Below, in pieces: positions 43,378 through 53,552 of a stretch of 64,000 nt of DNA. The notes below the pieces were generated by a model. It made no database searches. It had not been told where the DNA came from and worked only from the letters and a program-made list of their open reading frames with translations. Position numbers and translations under genes: made by a program. The stretch comes from MKSF01 sp037190225 (GTDB lineage: Bacteria > Bacteroidota > Bacteroidia > Chitinophagales > Chitinophagaceae): NCBI GenBank assembly GCA_037190225.1, contig JBBCJL010000006.1, positions 496,001 through 560,000 of the forward strand, given 5' to 3'. The first letter of the stretch is position 1. The number at the start of each line of letters is the position of its first letter.

Positions 43378-45435
43378 ATGATAACGAAACAAGCACTGGG
43401 CAGCACCCTCTTCGGGATGGCTGATATTTTAAGAGATAAAGTAGAAGATTACAAAGCCTATATTTTATCCTTATTATTTTTTAAGCGGCTTTCTGATAAT
43501 TACGAATGGGAATCTGAAAATGGGATAAAAGAATTTGTTAAGGAACATAACAGAGAACCAAACGGGAAAGAAAAAAAACTCATAATCAATAAAAAACACG
43601 ACTTCAAAATTCCCGAAGGCTGTTTTTGGAAAGATGTCCGGAATGCGCCTATTGACAAAAAGAACGAAGCCTTACACAAAGCGGTGAATGGTATTGCGGA
43701 GGCGAATGTAGACAAAGACGGGAAATTCTTCCTGAAAGGTGTTATTAATACCGTTCGTTGGAATGAACCGGCTCCGGATGGCTCCGGAGGGAAGAAACTC
43801 GATCCGCAGGTATTGCATCTGTTGGTGAGCTATTTAGATGCCGTAGATCTGAGCAACAAGAACGCTTCAGTGGATGTATTGGGAGATGCTTACGAATACC
43901 TGATCAAACGTTTTGCGGATGAAAACAAAGGCGGTACCACGGCAGGACAATTTTATACACCACAAGAGGTCGTGGATATTATTGTTCGTTATCTGAAACC
44001 GCAAAAAAACGATACGATTTACGACCCTACCTGTGGTTCGGGTGGTTTCCTGATCAATGCTGCGAAATATTGCAAATCGAATTACGGAACCCAAAAAGCG
44101 GTTCGACTGTTTGGCCAGGAAGATGTCTGGAATACCTGGGCGATTGCCAATATCAATATGATCCTGCACGGACTGGATGCAAGAATCGAAAAAGGCGATA
44201 CGCTCAAAGACCCCAAATTTGTGGATGAAGAAAACGAATTGCTGATTCGCAGGTTTGATAAAGTAATGGCGAACTTCCCTTTTTCCCAGGAAAACTGGTG
44301 GAAAAACGGTGAGCCTAAAAAAGATGCCAAAGGAAAAACGGTTAACAAAAAAGACGGTTCACCGCAATTGGAATACCCGGGTAAGGAAAAGTTCAACGAT
44401 CCTTACGAACGGTTTGAATACGGATTGCCACCTTTTTCTAACGGGGACTTTGCCTTTTTACAGCACATTGTAGCCTCGCTTAACGACAACGGGAAAGCTG
44501 GCGTGGTGTGTCCGCAGGGCGTTTTATTCAGGGGGCAGCCCGAAAAGACCGAAGAAGAAGACGGGCAAAACCGCAAAGCGGATGACGAATACCTGATCCG
44601 CAGGGGATTCCTGCAAGGTGCGGTTGATGTCAATGGTACGTTTACACAGATGAAAAATATCGTGGATGCCATTGTCGTATTACCCGGCAACCTGTTTTAT
44701 GGAACCACTATTCCGGGGTCTATCTTTTTTGTTGACAAGAATAAACCCGAAGACCGCAAGAACAAAGTGCTGATGGTCTATGCCGCCAAAGAAGGCTGGT
44801 ACAAGGAAGAGCCCAATATGAACGTCTTGCTGCCGCACGATATGTTGCGTATTTCTACCATACTGGAAAGCTGGGGCGATATAGCAATTGCCAAAGAGCA
44901 CATCGCTATACAAAAGACCCGCTTGTGGGCGATGATCCAGGAAGATCTGGGCTTTAAGATTTCCGAGATAGAAGAAGATCACCAGGATGAAATTGAAAAA
45001 CTCACCGCGAGAGTAGAAAAAGTTAAAAAAGCCATACAGCAAAAAGAATCCGAAGGGAAATCACGGACAAAAAGTGAGCAGAAAACATTGAAAACAGCCA
45101 ATGCTGCTTTAGAAAAAGTGCTGAAACAAAAAGCAGATAAATTGCAGGCTGCTAAAGAACAGGCCGTCAAAGAACGCAAAGCCATTGACGCTGTGGAAGT
45201 GGAATTACTGACGATGCTGCAAGACCCCGAACTGCGTAAGCGTTACTTTGCGGTGGTGGATATGGACGCATTGGAAGAAAACGAGTTTAACCTCAATATT
45301 CCCCGTTATGTAGATACGTTCGAACCCGAAGAAGAGATAGACCTTGCTACAGCTATAGCGGAGTTTAACGCTATAGTGGGAAAAGAAAACCAGTTGGATA
45401 AAACCATTGCTGAACTTTTAAAAATGATAAAGTGA
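43378..45435 (+). CDS. hsdM: Type I restriction-modification system, DNA methyltransferase subunit
   Basis: 685 residues. It methylates adenine N6 in the recognition site with HsdS. It has an N-terminal helical HsdM_N domain (about 1-130), then the SAM-binding motif DPTCGSGGFLINAAKY (about 218). The catalytic motif is NFPF (about 299, in place of NPPF, a known HsdM variant). The C-terminal 150 residues are charged coiled coil (KLTARVEKVKKAIQQKESEG). The base composition is more AT-rich than mnmE. The HsdS start overlaps its stop (TGATG). It is the first gene of the operon. Confidence 0.96.
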   Translation: MITKQALGSTLFGMADILRDKVEDYKAYILSLLFFKRLSDNYEWESENGIKEFVKEHNREPNGKEKKLIINKKHDFKIPEGCFWKDVRNAPIDKKNEALHKAVNGIAEANVDKDGKFFLKGVINTVRWNEPAPDGSGGKKLDPQVLHLLVSYLDAVDLSNKNASVDVLGDAYEYLIKRFADENKGGTTAGQFYTPQEVVDIIVRYLKPQKNDTIYDPTCGSGGFLINAAKYCKSNYGTQKAVRLFGQEDVWNTWAIANINMILHGLDARIEKGDTLKDPKFVDEENELLIRRFDKVMANFPFSQENWWKNGEPKKDAKGKTVNKKDGSPQLEYPGKEKFNDPYERFEYGLPPFSNGDFAFLQHIVASLNDNGKAGVVCPQGVLFRGQPEKTEEEDGQNRKADDEYLIRRGFLQGAVDVNGTFTQMKNIVDAIVVLPGNLFYGTTIPGSIFFVDKNKPEDRKNKVLMVYAAKEGWYKEEPNMNVLLPHDMLRISTILESWGDIAIAKEHIAIQKTRLWAMIQEDLGFKISEIEEDHQDEIEKLTARVEKVKKAIQQKESEGKSRTKSEQKTLKTANAALEKVLKQKADKLQAAKEQAVKERKAIDAVEVELLTMLQDPELRKRYFAVVDMDALEENEFNLNIPRYVDTFEPEEEIDLATAIAEFNAIVGKENQLDKTIAELLKMIK

Positions 45436-46766
45436 TGGAAATAAAAATTTCAAGGTTGGGTAAGATCAACAAAGCTTACGACACGTTTGCTTTAAAAGAA
45501 GCATTGATAAAAAATGATGCCGGTGATTGGGGAAGTGAACCAGATGAAAACGCTTTGGGAATTATCAGAAGTACAAATTTCACAAATGAAGGCAAAATTA
45601 AACTTGATGATATTGCATACAGAACATTAAAACCATCAAAAGTTATTGAAAAAACAATATATACGAATGATATTCTTATAGAAAGAAGTGGAGGCAGCGA
45701 TTCGCAACCAGTCGGGCGAGTGTTGTTTGTTGATGATTTCATTGGAAAAGGAAACTATGCTTTTGCAAATTTTATTCAAAGAATAGCAGTTAAAAATGAT
45801 TTTGAATCAAAATATATTTTTTACTGTCTCCAGCAAATGTATGAAGCTGGGATCACGGCAAGTATGCAAAATCAAACTACAGGGATTAGAAACTTAGACT
45901 GGAAACTATATACAAAAACGATTTTACCCAAACCACCCAAACCCGAACAAACTGCCATTGCAACCATTTTATCCAAAGTGGATGAAGCGATAGAAGCAAC
46001 TACGCAAAGCATCAAAGCAGCCGAAAAACTCAAAAAAGCCCTGATGCAAAACCTGTTATCCGGGAAACTCAAACCCGATGGTACCTGGCGTAGGGAAGAT
46101 GAGTTTGATGAAGATGAAAAATTCGGAAAAGTTCCAAAAGAGTGGGAAGTTGCTAGAGTAAAAGATTATGGTTTTGTGCAAACGGGTAAAACACCACCAA
46201 CTGCTGAGCCTAATGTTTTTTCTGAAAATAAAGATGAGTTACAATTTCCTTTCATTACACCTGGAGATTTGGGAGAATTGAAGTATATAAGCTCTTCAGA
46301 TAGATATGTAACAACTAAAGGTATTGGTTATAGTTACAAAATACCCATAGGTGCTATATGTGTGGTTTGTATTGGCTCAACAATTGGAAAGATAGGAATA
46401 GCAACAATGGAATCTTGCACAAATCAACAAATAAACACATTAATTCCAAATGAAGATAATTCAGGTGAATTCTTTTACTATATGATGGAGTTCCGAAAGA
46501 ATCATTTTAAGGAAATTGCAGGTATCAATGCTACTCCACAAATCAATAGAAGTGATTTTAATAAATACAAGATGCTAAGGCCGAAGGACAAAATAGAGCA
46601 AGAAAAAATTGCATTAAAACTAACATCTATCGATGAAGATATCTTGAAGAGAATAAATAAGATTAAGTCATTAGAACGACTAAAAAAATCATTGATGCAA
46701 CATTTGCTGACAGGCAAAAAACGCCTGTCAAAACAAACCATAGCACACATCAACCAAACCCTGTAA
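45435..46766 (+). CDS. hsdS: Type I restriction-modification system, specificity subunit
   Basis: 443 residues. It recognises the bipartite DNA target. Two variable target-recognition domains (about 1-160 and 225-385) are each followed by a conserved helical spacer. The first ends in QSIKAAEKLKKALMQNLLSGKL and the second in KIKSLERLKKSLMQHLLTGKK; these tandem halves are the HsdS hallmark. I take the ATG at 45435, which overlaps the hsdM stop; a GTG one codon earlier is possible. The TRD parts are the most AT-rich DNA in the window, as expected for diversifying domains. The target sequence cannot be predicted. Confidence 0.96.
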   Translation: MEIKISRLGKINKAYDTFALKEALIKNDAGDWGSEPDENALGIIRSTNFTNEGKIKLDDIAYRTLKPSKVIEKTIYTNDILIERSGGSDSQPVGRVLFVDDFIGKGNYAFANFIQRIAVKNDFESKYIFYCLQQMYEAGITASMQNQTTGIRNLDWKLYTKTILPKPPKPEQTAIATILSKVDEAIEATTQSIKAAEKLKKALMQNLLSGKLKPDGTWRREDEFDEDEKFGKVPKEWEVARVKDYGFVQTGKTPPTAEPNVFSENKDELQFPFITPGDLGELKYISSSDRYVTTKGIGYSYKIPIGAICVVCIGSTIGKIGIATMESCTNQQINTLIPNEDNSGEFFYYMMEFRKNHFKEIAGINATPQINRSDFNKYKMLRPKDKIEQEKIALKLTSIDEDILKRINKIKSLERLKKSLMQHLLTGKKRLSKQTIAHINQTL

Positions 46767-46776
46767 ACCAAAGCGT

Positions 46777-49700
46777 ATGGGACATTTATCTGAATTTCAC
46801 GGAGTAGAAAAGCCGGTCATTGAATGGCTGGGCAAAATGGGTTGGAACATTAAAACCAATGAAGAGCTCAAAACCTACAACCGCCCTTTTTCCAACCCGG
46901 TACTGGAACAGCTCCTGGTAGAAAAAACGCAGCAAATTAACGGTATAGACCGCGATACGGCACAAAGGGCGGTGGAGATGCTGTTGCAAAACCTCCATCA
47001 TCCCACATCCATAGTGGGGAACGAGCAGTTTTTGGACAAGCTGGTTTCGGGTGTCACCCTTTCCGTAAAAGAGAATGATTTTGATGTGTTTTTCATCGAC
47101 TTTGACAACATCTGGGAAAACGATTTTATCGTCACCAATCAATATTGGGTACAAGGCTTTAAAATGGTAAAAACCGATATTGTGCTGTTGATCAACGGGA
47201 TTCCCTTAGTACCCATAGAAGCCAAGCAGCGGGCCCGCAAAGGGACCAACTGGCTGGAAGGCGTACGGCAATTTTCAACCTATGCCCAGCGTGCCGACAA
47301 GCTGTTTATGTGCCACGCTTTTGGTGTAGCCTGCAATGGCCGCATTGCCAAATATGGTATCCCGGGAGCATCCTCTTCGTATTTCAACGAATGGAAAAGC
47401 ACGGTGATCGATACTTCGGCAGACAATCCTATCCTCCATCCGCAAAATGACCTGTGCCGTACGTACCTGGACGAAAAAGAAGGGCTTTGGCATTTTGATG
47501 TGGACCGGTTGCCGAATGGTGAAGTACTGGAAAAAATGAAGCTGGGAATTGTAGGGTTGCTTCAGCCGGCCCGTGTGTTGGACATACTGAAAAACTTCCT
47601 GGTATTTGAAAGAACAGAAGGCAAGATCATCAAAAAAGTAGCCCGTTACCAGCAGCTGCGTGCTGCCAATAAAATTGCAGACCGGGTCATCCATTCCGAT
47701 CTGAAGCAAGGGGTGATCTGGCATACCCAGGGTTCGGGAAAAAGCCTGACGATGCTCTATACCGCTTATAAACTGTTACACGCCCGGCAGCTCAACGACC
47801 CGACCATTTACATCGTGGTGGACAGGAAAGACCTGCGGGAACAGATAGGCGGGACCTTTGACGATTGCGAATTTCCGAATGCCCGGGAAGTAAACAATAT
47901 CGGTGATCTCAAATACATTATCGATACCGCTCCGTCAGGCGTTTTCATTACCACGGTTCAAAAATTCAGAGAACTGGGCGACCGCCAGGATTTGCGGGAT
48001 AATGTGATTATCCTTATCGACGAAGCACACCGTACACAGTATGGCGATTTCCAGATAGAACTGCAAGCCGTATTGCCCAATGCCAAGCGGTTTGCCTTTA
48101 CGGGTACGCCTATTCCCAAAACCCACCAGGAATTCGGTATTGTAAAGCAAAAAGGCGACCACGAATATTACTTAGACCGGTACAGCATCCAGGACGCGAT
48201 AGATGACAAAGCCACCCGGCCGATCCGCTATACATTCGGTCCGCAGGAATGGTTTTTGGACAAGGACAAATTAAAACAAGGCTACGAAGAAATAACGGCA
48301 GAGCTGACCGAAGACGAAAAGCGTCTGGTAGAAAAACGGGTACAGCCCTGGAAAGTGTTTTTAAAGCATCCCGAACGGATCACCACATTAGCCCGGGACA
48401 TTGCTGCCGACTACAGGGAAATGGTAGAGCCGCAAGGCTACAAAGCCCAGATCGTGGCTTGTGATAAAGAAGCCTGTGTTTTATACTACAATGAACTTTT
48501 GAAGTACTTTGACCGCTCGGAGATCGCCGTGATTTTTTCAACCGGAGCCTATGACGAAGGAGAGAAATACAAGCTTTTCAAAGACCATTACCGGGAAGAC
48601 GCGGAACGCAGAAAACTGATCCGCCAGTTCAAAAAGCGGATTACCGAAGAAGAGATAAAACTCGGCAATAACCTGAAAATATTGATTGTCTGCAATATGC
48701 TGCTCACCGGGTTTGATGCACCGATCGAACAAACGATGTACCTGGATAGCCCGCTTCGGGATCACAACCTTTTACAGGCAGTAGCGCGTACCAACCGCCC
48801 TTATGATGACAAAGAAAGCAAATTGTCGAAAGAATTCGGACGGGTGGTAGATTATGTAGGCGTTTTCAAAAATTACAAAGAAGCCCTTAATTATGACCCG
48901 GAAGACATCGGCGAATTTGAAGATGTGGAAAGCCTGGTACAGACCTTCCCGCAAGTATTGGATGAGGCGTTTCAGCCATTTGAAGACATCGAGCTGGAAG
49001 ATACCTATGACTGTGCGATGGAAATTGTACGAAAACTTTCGGAACTGGATCAGGGGAAATTCGAAAACAATTACCGCGAAGTTTTACAGCTGTGGGAATC
49101 GATCTCGCCTAATCCGGCATTAAGACCCCATAAAACAAAATACCTGTGGCTGAATGAAATTTATGAGATCTACCTGGAAGAATTTAAACGACTGGATTTT
49201 GATGCGGAGATCTATGCCGCTAAAACCAGGAAGCTCATCCAGGAAAGCAGCAAGCTCATCAATTTCAAAGGCCATCTACCTGAAATCAATATAGATTCCA
49301 ACTATCTGGATAAGCTCAAAGAAACCAAACTCTCACCTTCGGATAAAGCGGAGAAAATCATTCGTGACATCGAGACCGTCATTCGTCAGAATGAAGTGAA
49401 CAGTGCGATCTATGTCGAATTTCAAAACCGCCTGGATGACCTGGTTCGCCAGAAGCAGGAAGAAAGCAAAGCCATAGAAGAAATTCTGTTACAATTGGGA
49501 GTATTATATTCAGAGCTGGACGATGTGGCTTCATTGCCGCAAAGAATGGGATTCCCGGAAAAAGGAAGTTTTGAAATATTTACCCTGATCAAAAACGAAA
49601 GCAAAGACAACTTCGAAGAAGACCTGGTAAAAGAATTTGCCCTGGAAGCCACTGAAAGAGTTAAGTCCAAAATATATATCGGCTGGCAGGATGTGCCTCG

Positions 49701-49836
49701 TGAATACGAACGCATTCATACAGACATAGAGCTGTTGGCGGTAAATCCCAGATACGAACACCTGAAAATAGACGAGAACCAGGAATTGCTGGACAGGATT
49801 ATGAAAGCGGTACTGCAAAACTTTAGTCTGGAATAA
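46777..49836 (+). CDS. hsdR: Type I restriction-modification system, endonuclease/translocase subunit
   Basis: 1019 residues. It cuts DNA after ATP-driven translocation. The N-terminal nuclease domain has the PD-(D/E)xK-like core PLVPIEAKQRARKGTNWLEGV (about 150). The SF2 motor has Walker A GSGKS (about 318) and DEAH in ILIDEAHRTQYGD (about 415), plus FAFTGTPI and QAVARTNRPY as later helicase motifs. The C-terminal third is the helical HsdR_C domain that docks to the methylase. The frame is intact, so restriction should be active. It begins 10 bases after hsdS. Confidence 0.97.
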   Translation: MGHLSEFHGVEKPVIEWLGKMGWNIKTNEELKTYNRPFSNPVLEQLLVEKTQQINGIDRDTAQRAVEMLLQNLHHPTSIVGNEQFLDKLVSGVTLSVKENDFDVFFIDFDNIWENDFIVTNQYWVQGFKMVKTDIVLLINGIPLVPIEAKQRARKGTNWLEGVRQFSTYAQRADKLFMCHAFGVACNGRIAKYGIPGASSSYFNEWKSTVIDTSADNPILHPQNDLCRTYLDEKEGLWHFDVDRLPNGEVLEKMKLGIVGLLQPARVLDILKNFLVFERTEGKIIKKVARYQQLRAANKIADRVIHSDLKQGVIWHTQGSGKSLTMLYTAYKLLHARQLNDPTIYIVVDRKDLREQIGGTFDDCEFPNAREVNNIGDLKYIIDTAPSGVFITTVQKFRELGDRQDLRDNVIILIDEAHRTQYGDFQIELQAVLPNAKRFAFTGTPIPKTHQEFGIVKQKGDHEYYLDRYSIQDAIDDKATRPIRYTFGPQEWFLDKDKLKQGYEEITAELTEDEKRLVEKRVQPWKVFLKHPERITTLARDIAADYREMVEPQGYKAQIVACDKEACVLYYNELLKYFDRSEIAVIFSTGAYDEGEKYKLFKDHYREDAERRKLIRQFKKRITEEEIKLGNNLKILIVCNMLLTGFDAPIEQTMYLDSPLRDHNLLQAVARTNRPYDDKESKLSKEFGRVVDYVGVFKNYKEALNYDPEDIGEFEDVESLVQTFPQVLDEAFQPFEDIELEDTYDCAMEIVRKLSELDQGKFENNYREVLQLWESISPNPALRPHKTKYLWLNEIYEIYLEEFKRLDFDAEIYAAKTRKLIQESSKLINFKGHLPEINIDSNYLDKLKETKLSPSDKAEKIIRDIETVIRQNEVNSAIYVEFQNRLDDLVRQKQEESKAIEEILLQLGVLYSELDDVASLPQRMGFPEKGSFEIFTLIKNESKDNFEEDLVKEFALEATERVKSKIYIGWQDVPREYERIHTDIELLAVNPRYEHLKIDENQELLDRIMKAVLQNFSLE

Positions 49837-50492
49837 TGCAATTGCCCGGAAACTACATATTGATCGAGAAAGCGGTAAAGCACGCCCGGGTACAAGTCAA
49901 TGAAAACGGCCTGGTGAGAATTATTGTGCCGCCGGCTTTTACACAAGAGGATATTACAGCACTGGTTCACAAAAAGCAAAAATGGATCGATAAACATTTG
50001 CGGTTTTTCAGTCAAATGTCAAGAATAGACCTGCAACGCAACCAGATACTTTTGTACGGCAATCGTTATGCTTACTTCTATGATACAACTTTTGAGCAAA
50101 AAGTGATCATCAGTCACGAGCATAAAACCATCCGGGCAAAAAGAGATCTGTTAGACATCCCTGTGCAGGAAAAATGGTTAAAAGGAATCGCTAAAAAGCA
50201 TCTGACCCAAAGAATGGATGAGCTTTCGGATAAACTCGGGTTGCAATATAACAGGCTGTATATCCGGAACCAAAAAAAGAAATGGGGGAATTGTTCCGGA
50301 GAAAAAAACATTTCATTGAACTGGCGATTGATAAAAGCCCCCTTATTTGTAATCGACTATCTCATCGTACACGAGCTGATTCATACATTGGTGATGAACC
50401 ACACCCATAAATTCTGGACATTATTAAAATCCTATTATCCTGATTATCGAGATGCGATTAACTGGCTGGATAAATATGGGAATAGTTTGTAG
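49836..50492 (+). CDS. YgjP-type (DUF45/M48) metallopeptidase
   Basis: 218 residues. The zinc-protease motif HELIH (about 179-183) is followed by a third ligand in NHTHKFWTLLKSYYPDYRDA, the order of the YgjP/WLM group. Its ATG overlaps the hsdR stop (TAATG), so it is translated with the restriction subunit. YgjP-like genes sit beside type I systems in many genomes, but no role has been demonstrated that I know of. It could process or control HsdR, as ClpXP does in E. coli; that is inference. There is no signal peptide. Confidence 0.88.
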   Translation: MQLPGNYILIEKAVKHARVQVNENGLVRIIVPPAFTQEDITALVHKKQKWIDKHLRFFSQMSRIDLQRNQILLYGNRYAYFYDTTFEQKVIISHEHKTIRAKRDLLDIPVQEKWLKGIAKKHLTQRMDELSDKLGLQYNRLYIRNQKKKWGNCSGEKNISLNWRLIKAPLFVIDYLIVHELIHTLVMNHTHKFWTLLKSYYPDYRDAINWLDKYGNSL

Positions 50493-50540
50493 TATAAGAA
50501 AGAAACTGAAATCCAACACAACTTCCATAACAAGTAGAAT

Positions 50541-52613
50541 ATGAAAGCAACATCCGCCAACCTGTTAACCGTCATCAAAGGGCCCAAGCAATTTGTGATT
50601 CCTATCTACCAGCGTACGTACAGCTGGCAGCTATCCCAGTGCAACCAACTGTTACACGACATTATCCGGGTAAGCAAAGACGAAAACCTGCAAGGGCATT
50701 TTTTAGGCTCCATTGTCTATTTCCAGGAAAATATTCATACCATTTCCGATGTACCCAAACTATTGGTCATTGACGGTCAGCAAAGATTGACAACAGTTTC
50801 ATTACTCCTTATTGCCTTGGCTAATTTCCTCAAGGAAAACGAAGTGGGGATTGATACGAACTTTACCAAACTCCAAAACTACTACCTGCTCAATGCGGAA
50901 GAAGACAACGAATTACGATACAAGCTACTGTTAACCCGACGGGATAAAGAGACGTATATCAACCTGCTGAACGGAGTACCGCAAACCGCTGAACATTCTA
51001 TACGCATTGTGGAGAACTACGAATTTTTTAAATCAAAAATTAACAAGGAAAATGTAAAGGACATTTACAACGGCGTGCTTCGTTTGTTCATCGTAGATGT
51101 GGCTTTGGAAAAAGACAAGGACAACCCGCAGCTGATATTTGAAAGTATGAACTCTACGGGGCTGGATTTGTCGCAGGCAGACCTGATACGCAATTATGTA
51201 TTGATGGGACAAGACATCAGGCTGCAAACAGAGCTCTATGAGAAATACTGGTACCCGATGGAGCAAAGCTACGGCAATGAATATTCCGGCTCGTTTAACT
51301 GGTTTATGCGGGATTATTTATCGGTCAAAAACGGGGTGATTCCGCGAATAGACAAAGTGTATGAAGAATTTAAAGGCTATGTACAATCAGGCAGAGCACC
51401 TCAAACCATTACGGAAGTGGTGCAGGATATATACAAATACTCCGGCTTTTATGTCAATATGGTACTGCGAAAAGAACCCGATACCCTCTTGCATCACCTG
51501 TTTTCCAATATAGCCAAATTGAAAGTGGATGTTTCATATCCGTTCCTTTTGCCCGTTTACAACGACTATTTTGAAGGGTGGCTTTCTAAAGAAGACTTTG
51601 CACAAATCTTACGCCTGGTAGAAAATTACGTGTTCAGAAGAGCAATTTGCGGTATTCCTACGAACAGCCTCAATAAAACCTTTGCCACTTTGTATAAATC
51701 TGTTCAACCTGAAAACTACCTGGAAAGCATACAGGCTGCCTTCCAGCTAATGGACAGTTACAAACGTTACCCGGCAGATGCCGAGTTTGAAAAAGAAATA
51801 GTAATAAAAGATGTGTATAATTTTCGTTCCAGGAATTATTTATTAAACAAGCTGGAAAACTATAAACGGAAAGAATGGGTAAACATTGATGAATATACCA
51901 TTGAGCATATTATGCCGCAAAATCCTAACTTATCCCGGGAATGGAAAACGATGCTGGGCGATGACTGGCAGGAGATACAAAAAGAGTATTTACATACATT
52001 GGGCAACCTGACATTGACAGGCTACAATTCCGAATTAAGCGACAGGCCGTTTGAACAGAAAAAAACGATAGAAGGAGGCTTTAATGATTCGCCGTTACGT
52101 TTAAACAGCTACTTACGAAACATCTCCGAATGGAACCGGGCACACATAGAACAAAGAGCCGTTGAACTGGCTGAAAAAGCCAAAGAAATATGGTCCGCTC
52201 CCGATTTGCCCGATGAGGTTTTAGAGAAGTATAAAAAATCGAATGACAAAGAAAGTACCATTTATACATTAGAGCATTACGAGTATTTGAAAGGCGATAT
52301 GCTGGAGTTATACCAGGCGTTGCGAAAGAGGATTTTAAATATAGATGCGTCTGTAAAAGAGGAATACAAAAAGCTGTACATCGCTTTTAAATCCAATACC
52401 AATTTTGTAGACATTGTACCTCAAAAATTAAGATTAAGACTGTCATTAAACATTGAGTTTCCCAAGATTATCGATCCTTTGGGTTTATGTAAGGATGTTT
52501 CAGGTTTAGGACGTTGGGGCAATGGAGATGTGGAAATTGGTATATCAAACATCAACGAAATAGATGATGTGATGGACCTGATCCAGCAGGCTTTTGACGA
52601 GCAGGAGCAATAA
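50541..52613 (+). CDS. GmrSD-like DUF262/DUF1524 protein
   Basis: 690 residues. The N-terminal DUF262 (ParB-like) domain shows IPIYQRTYSW (about 21-30) and VIDGQQRLTTVSLLLIAL (about 76-93). The C-terminal DUF1524 domain has an HNH-like core: TIEHIMPQNP (about 453-462) and LHTLGNLTLTGYNSELSDRPF. This is the architecture of type IV modification-dependent restriction enzymes (GmrSD family), which cut glucosylated or otherwise modified phage DNA using NTP. A DUF4357-like tail follows (about 590-690). It is the fifth gene of the island, 48 bases after the peptidase gene. Confidence 0.88.
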   Translation: MKATSANLLTVIKGPKQFVIPIYQRTYSWQLSQCNQLLHDIIRVSKDENLQGHFLGSIVYFQENIHTISDVPKLLVIDGQQRLTTVSLLLIALANFLKENEVGIDTNFTKLQNYYLLNAEEDNELRYKLLLTRRDKETYINLLNGVPQTAEHSIRIVENYEFFKSKINKENVKDIYNGVLRLFIVDVALEKDKDNPQLIFESMNSTGLDLSQADLIRNYVLMGQDIRLQTELYEKYWYPMEQSYGNEYSGSFNWFMRDYLSVKNGVIPRIDKVYEEFKGYVQSGRAPQTITEVVQDIYKYSGFYVNMVLRKEPDTLLHHLFSNIAKLKVDVSYPFLLPVYNDYFEGWLSKEDFAQILRLVENYVFRRAICGIPTNSLNKTFATLYKSVQPENYLESIQAAFQLMDSYKRYPADAEFEKEIVIKDVYNFRSRNYLLNKLENYKRKEWVNIDEYTIEHIMPQNPNLSREWKTMLGDDWQEIQKEYLHTLGNLTLTGYNSELSDRPFEQKKTIEGGFNDSPLRLNSYLRNISEWNRAHIEQRAVELAEKAKEIWSAPDLPDEVLEKYKKSNDKESTIYTLEHYEYLKGDMLELYQALRKRILNIDASVKEEYKKLYIAFKSNTNFVDIVPQKLRLRLSLNIEFPKIIDPLGLCKDVSGLGRWGNGDVEIGISNINEIDDVMDLIQQAFDEQEQ

Positions 52614-52652
52614 GGAATTCAATGCAATAACATTTTTTAAGCATTTGCTTAG

Positions 52653-52683
52653 TTGAATACCTTACTGATTTTTTCTATATTTG
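52653..52683 (+). promoter_or_regulatory. Promoter of the gene at 52.7 kb
   Basis: The -33 sequence TTG (52653-52655) and the -7 box TATATTTG (52676-52683) are 20 bases apart. This indicates that the last island gene has its own promoter. Confidence 0.6.
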
Positions 52684-52712
52684 CTTTAGGTGGCCACATT
52701 TAAATACCTTTT

Positions 52713-53477
52713 ATGGACCTGCATAAAACAATAGCTGTATTAGAAGCCCTTGCTTCCGGTTGCTCTCCGACAACAGGAGAGATGGTTCCTGATGAAAGCG
52801 TTCTAAGCGAACGTGATGTCATCCGGGCACTCCAGGTTGCTATTGACCGGCTTAAGGAAGAAGTTCCAAAAAATTATTCCGATGTTGAAATTGATGAAGA
52901 AGACATCGAAGCCGCTATCCAACTTTTCCGGGAACACCAGATGTCCCCTACTTGTAACAGGTTAGCCAGCTTCTTTTTAGCTACCCGTACATTTAAAAAT
53001 GAATCCATTACTTCAAATGAACTTTATGGAAAGTATAAAGATACTTATCAAAAAGGGCAGTTGCTGGATTTCTTCACTACTTATTTAGTCAATAACGAAT
53101 ATTCAAAGCACGGAAAAAAGATAACCCAATCAGGTAAAAATGAACCTTGGAAGGCAATCGATTTTTTTGATAAAGAAACATTTAATAACCTCTCAGAAGA
53201 AGCCATAAGACAGTTAAAAGAAAAGATAAATGAGCTAGGAGTTACTAAGACTGATGACCTCTCTGATTCTGTACAACGAGCCAGAATAAATTATCCAAGA
53301 GCTTATGAGCCTTGGACAGATACAGAAAAGAAATTTCTATATGAAGTTTTACGAAATACCAACGACCTCGAACTGCTATCGGAATGTTTTCAAAGAGGTA
53401 GAAGAGCAATCAAGTCTTGTGGACAGAAATTAATCTACGAAAATCAAAACCTGAATGATGGGCAGAAATCAAACTGA
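52713..53477 (+). CDS. Unrecognised protein with a SANT/Myb-like C-terminus
   Basis: 254 residues, not assigned. The N-terminal 50 residues (ALASGCSPTTGEMVPDESVL, then SERDVIRALQVAIDRLKEE) form a two-helix module that I have seen at the start of phage- and helicase-linked proteins. A middle helical part follows. The C-terminal segment PWTDTEKKFLYEVLRNTNDL then LSECFQRGRRAIKSCGQKLI has the W...E...L and helix-turn-helix spacing of a SANT/Myb unit, suggesting DNA binding. It has its own promoter and ends the AT-rich island, so it may be a regulator or accessory defence protein. Function unknown. Confidence 0.6.
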   Translation: MDLHKTIAVLEALASGCSPTTGEMVPDESVLSERDVIRALQVAIDRLKEEVPKNYSDVEIDEEDIEAAIQLFREHQMSPTCNRLASFFLATRTFKNESITSNELYGKYKDTYQKGQLLDFFTTYLVNNEYSKHGKKITQSGKNEPWKAIDFFDKETFNNLSEEAIRQLKEKINELGVTKTDDLSDSVQRARINYPRAYEPWTDTEKKFLYEVLRNTNDLELLSECFQRGRRAIKSCGQKLIYENQNLNDGQKSN

Positions 53478-53552
53478 TTTAAGGTACGGACCTTTTTTAT
53501 GTCAGCCCATACGCAGTTAACGCCCCCTTTTCCATACAACCCTTCTTCGTAA

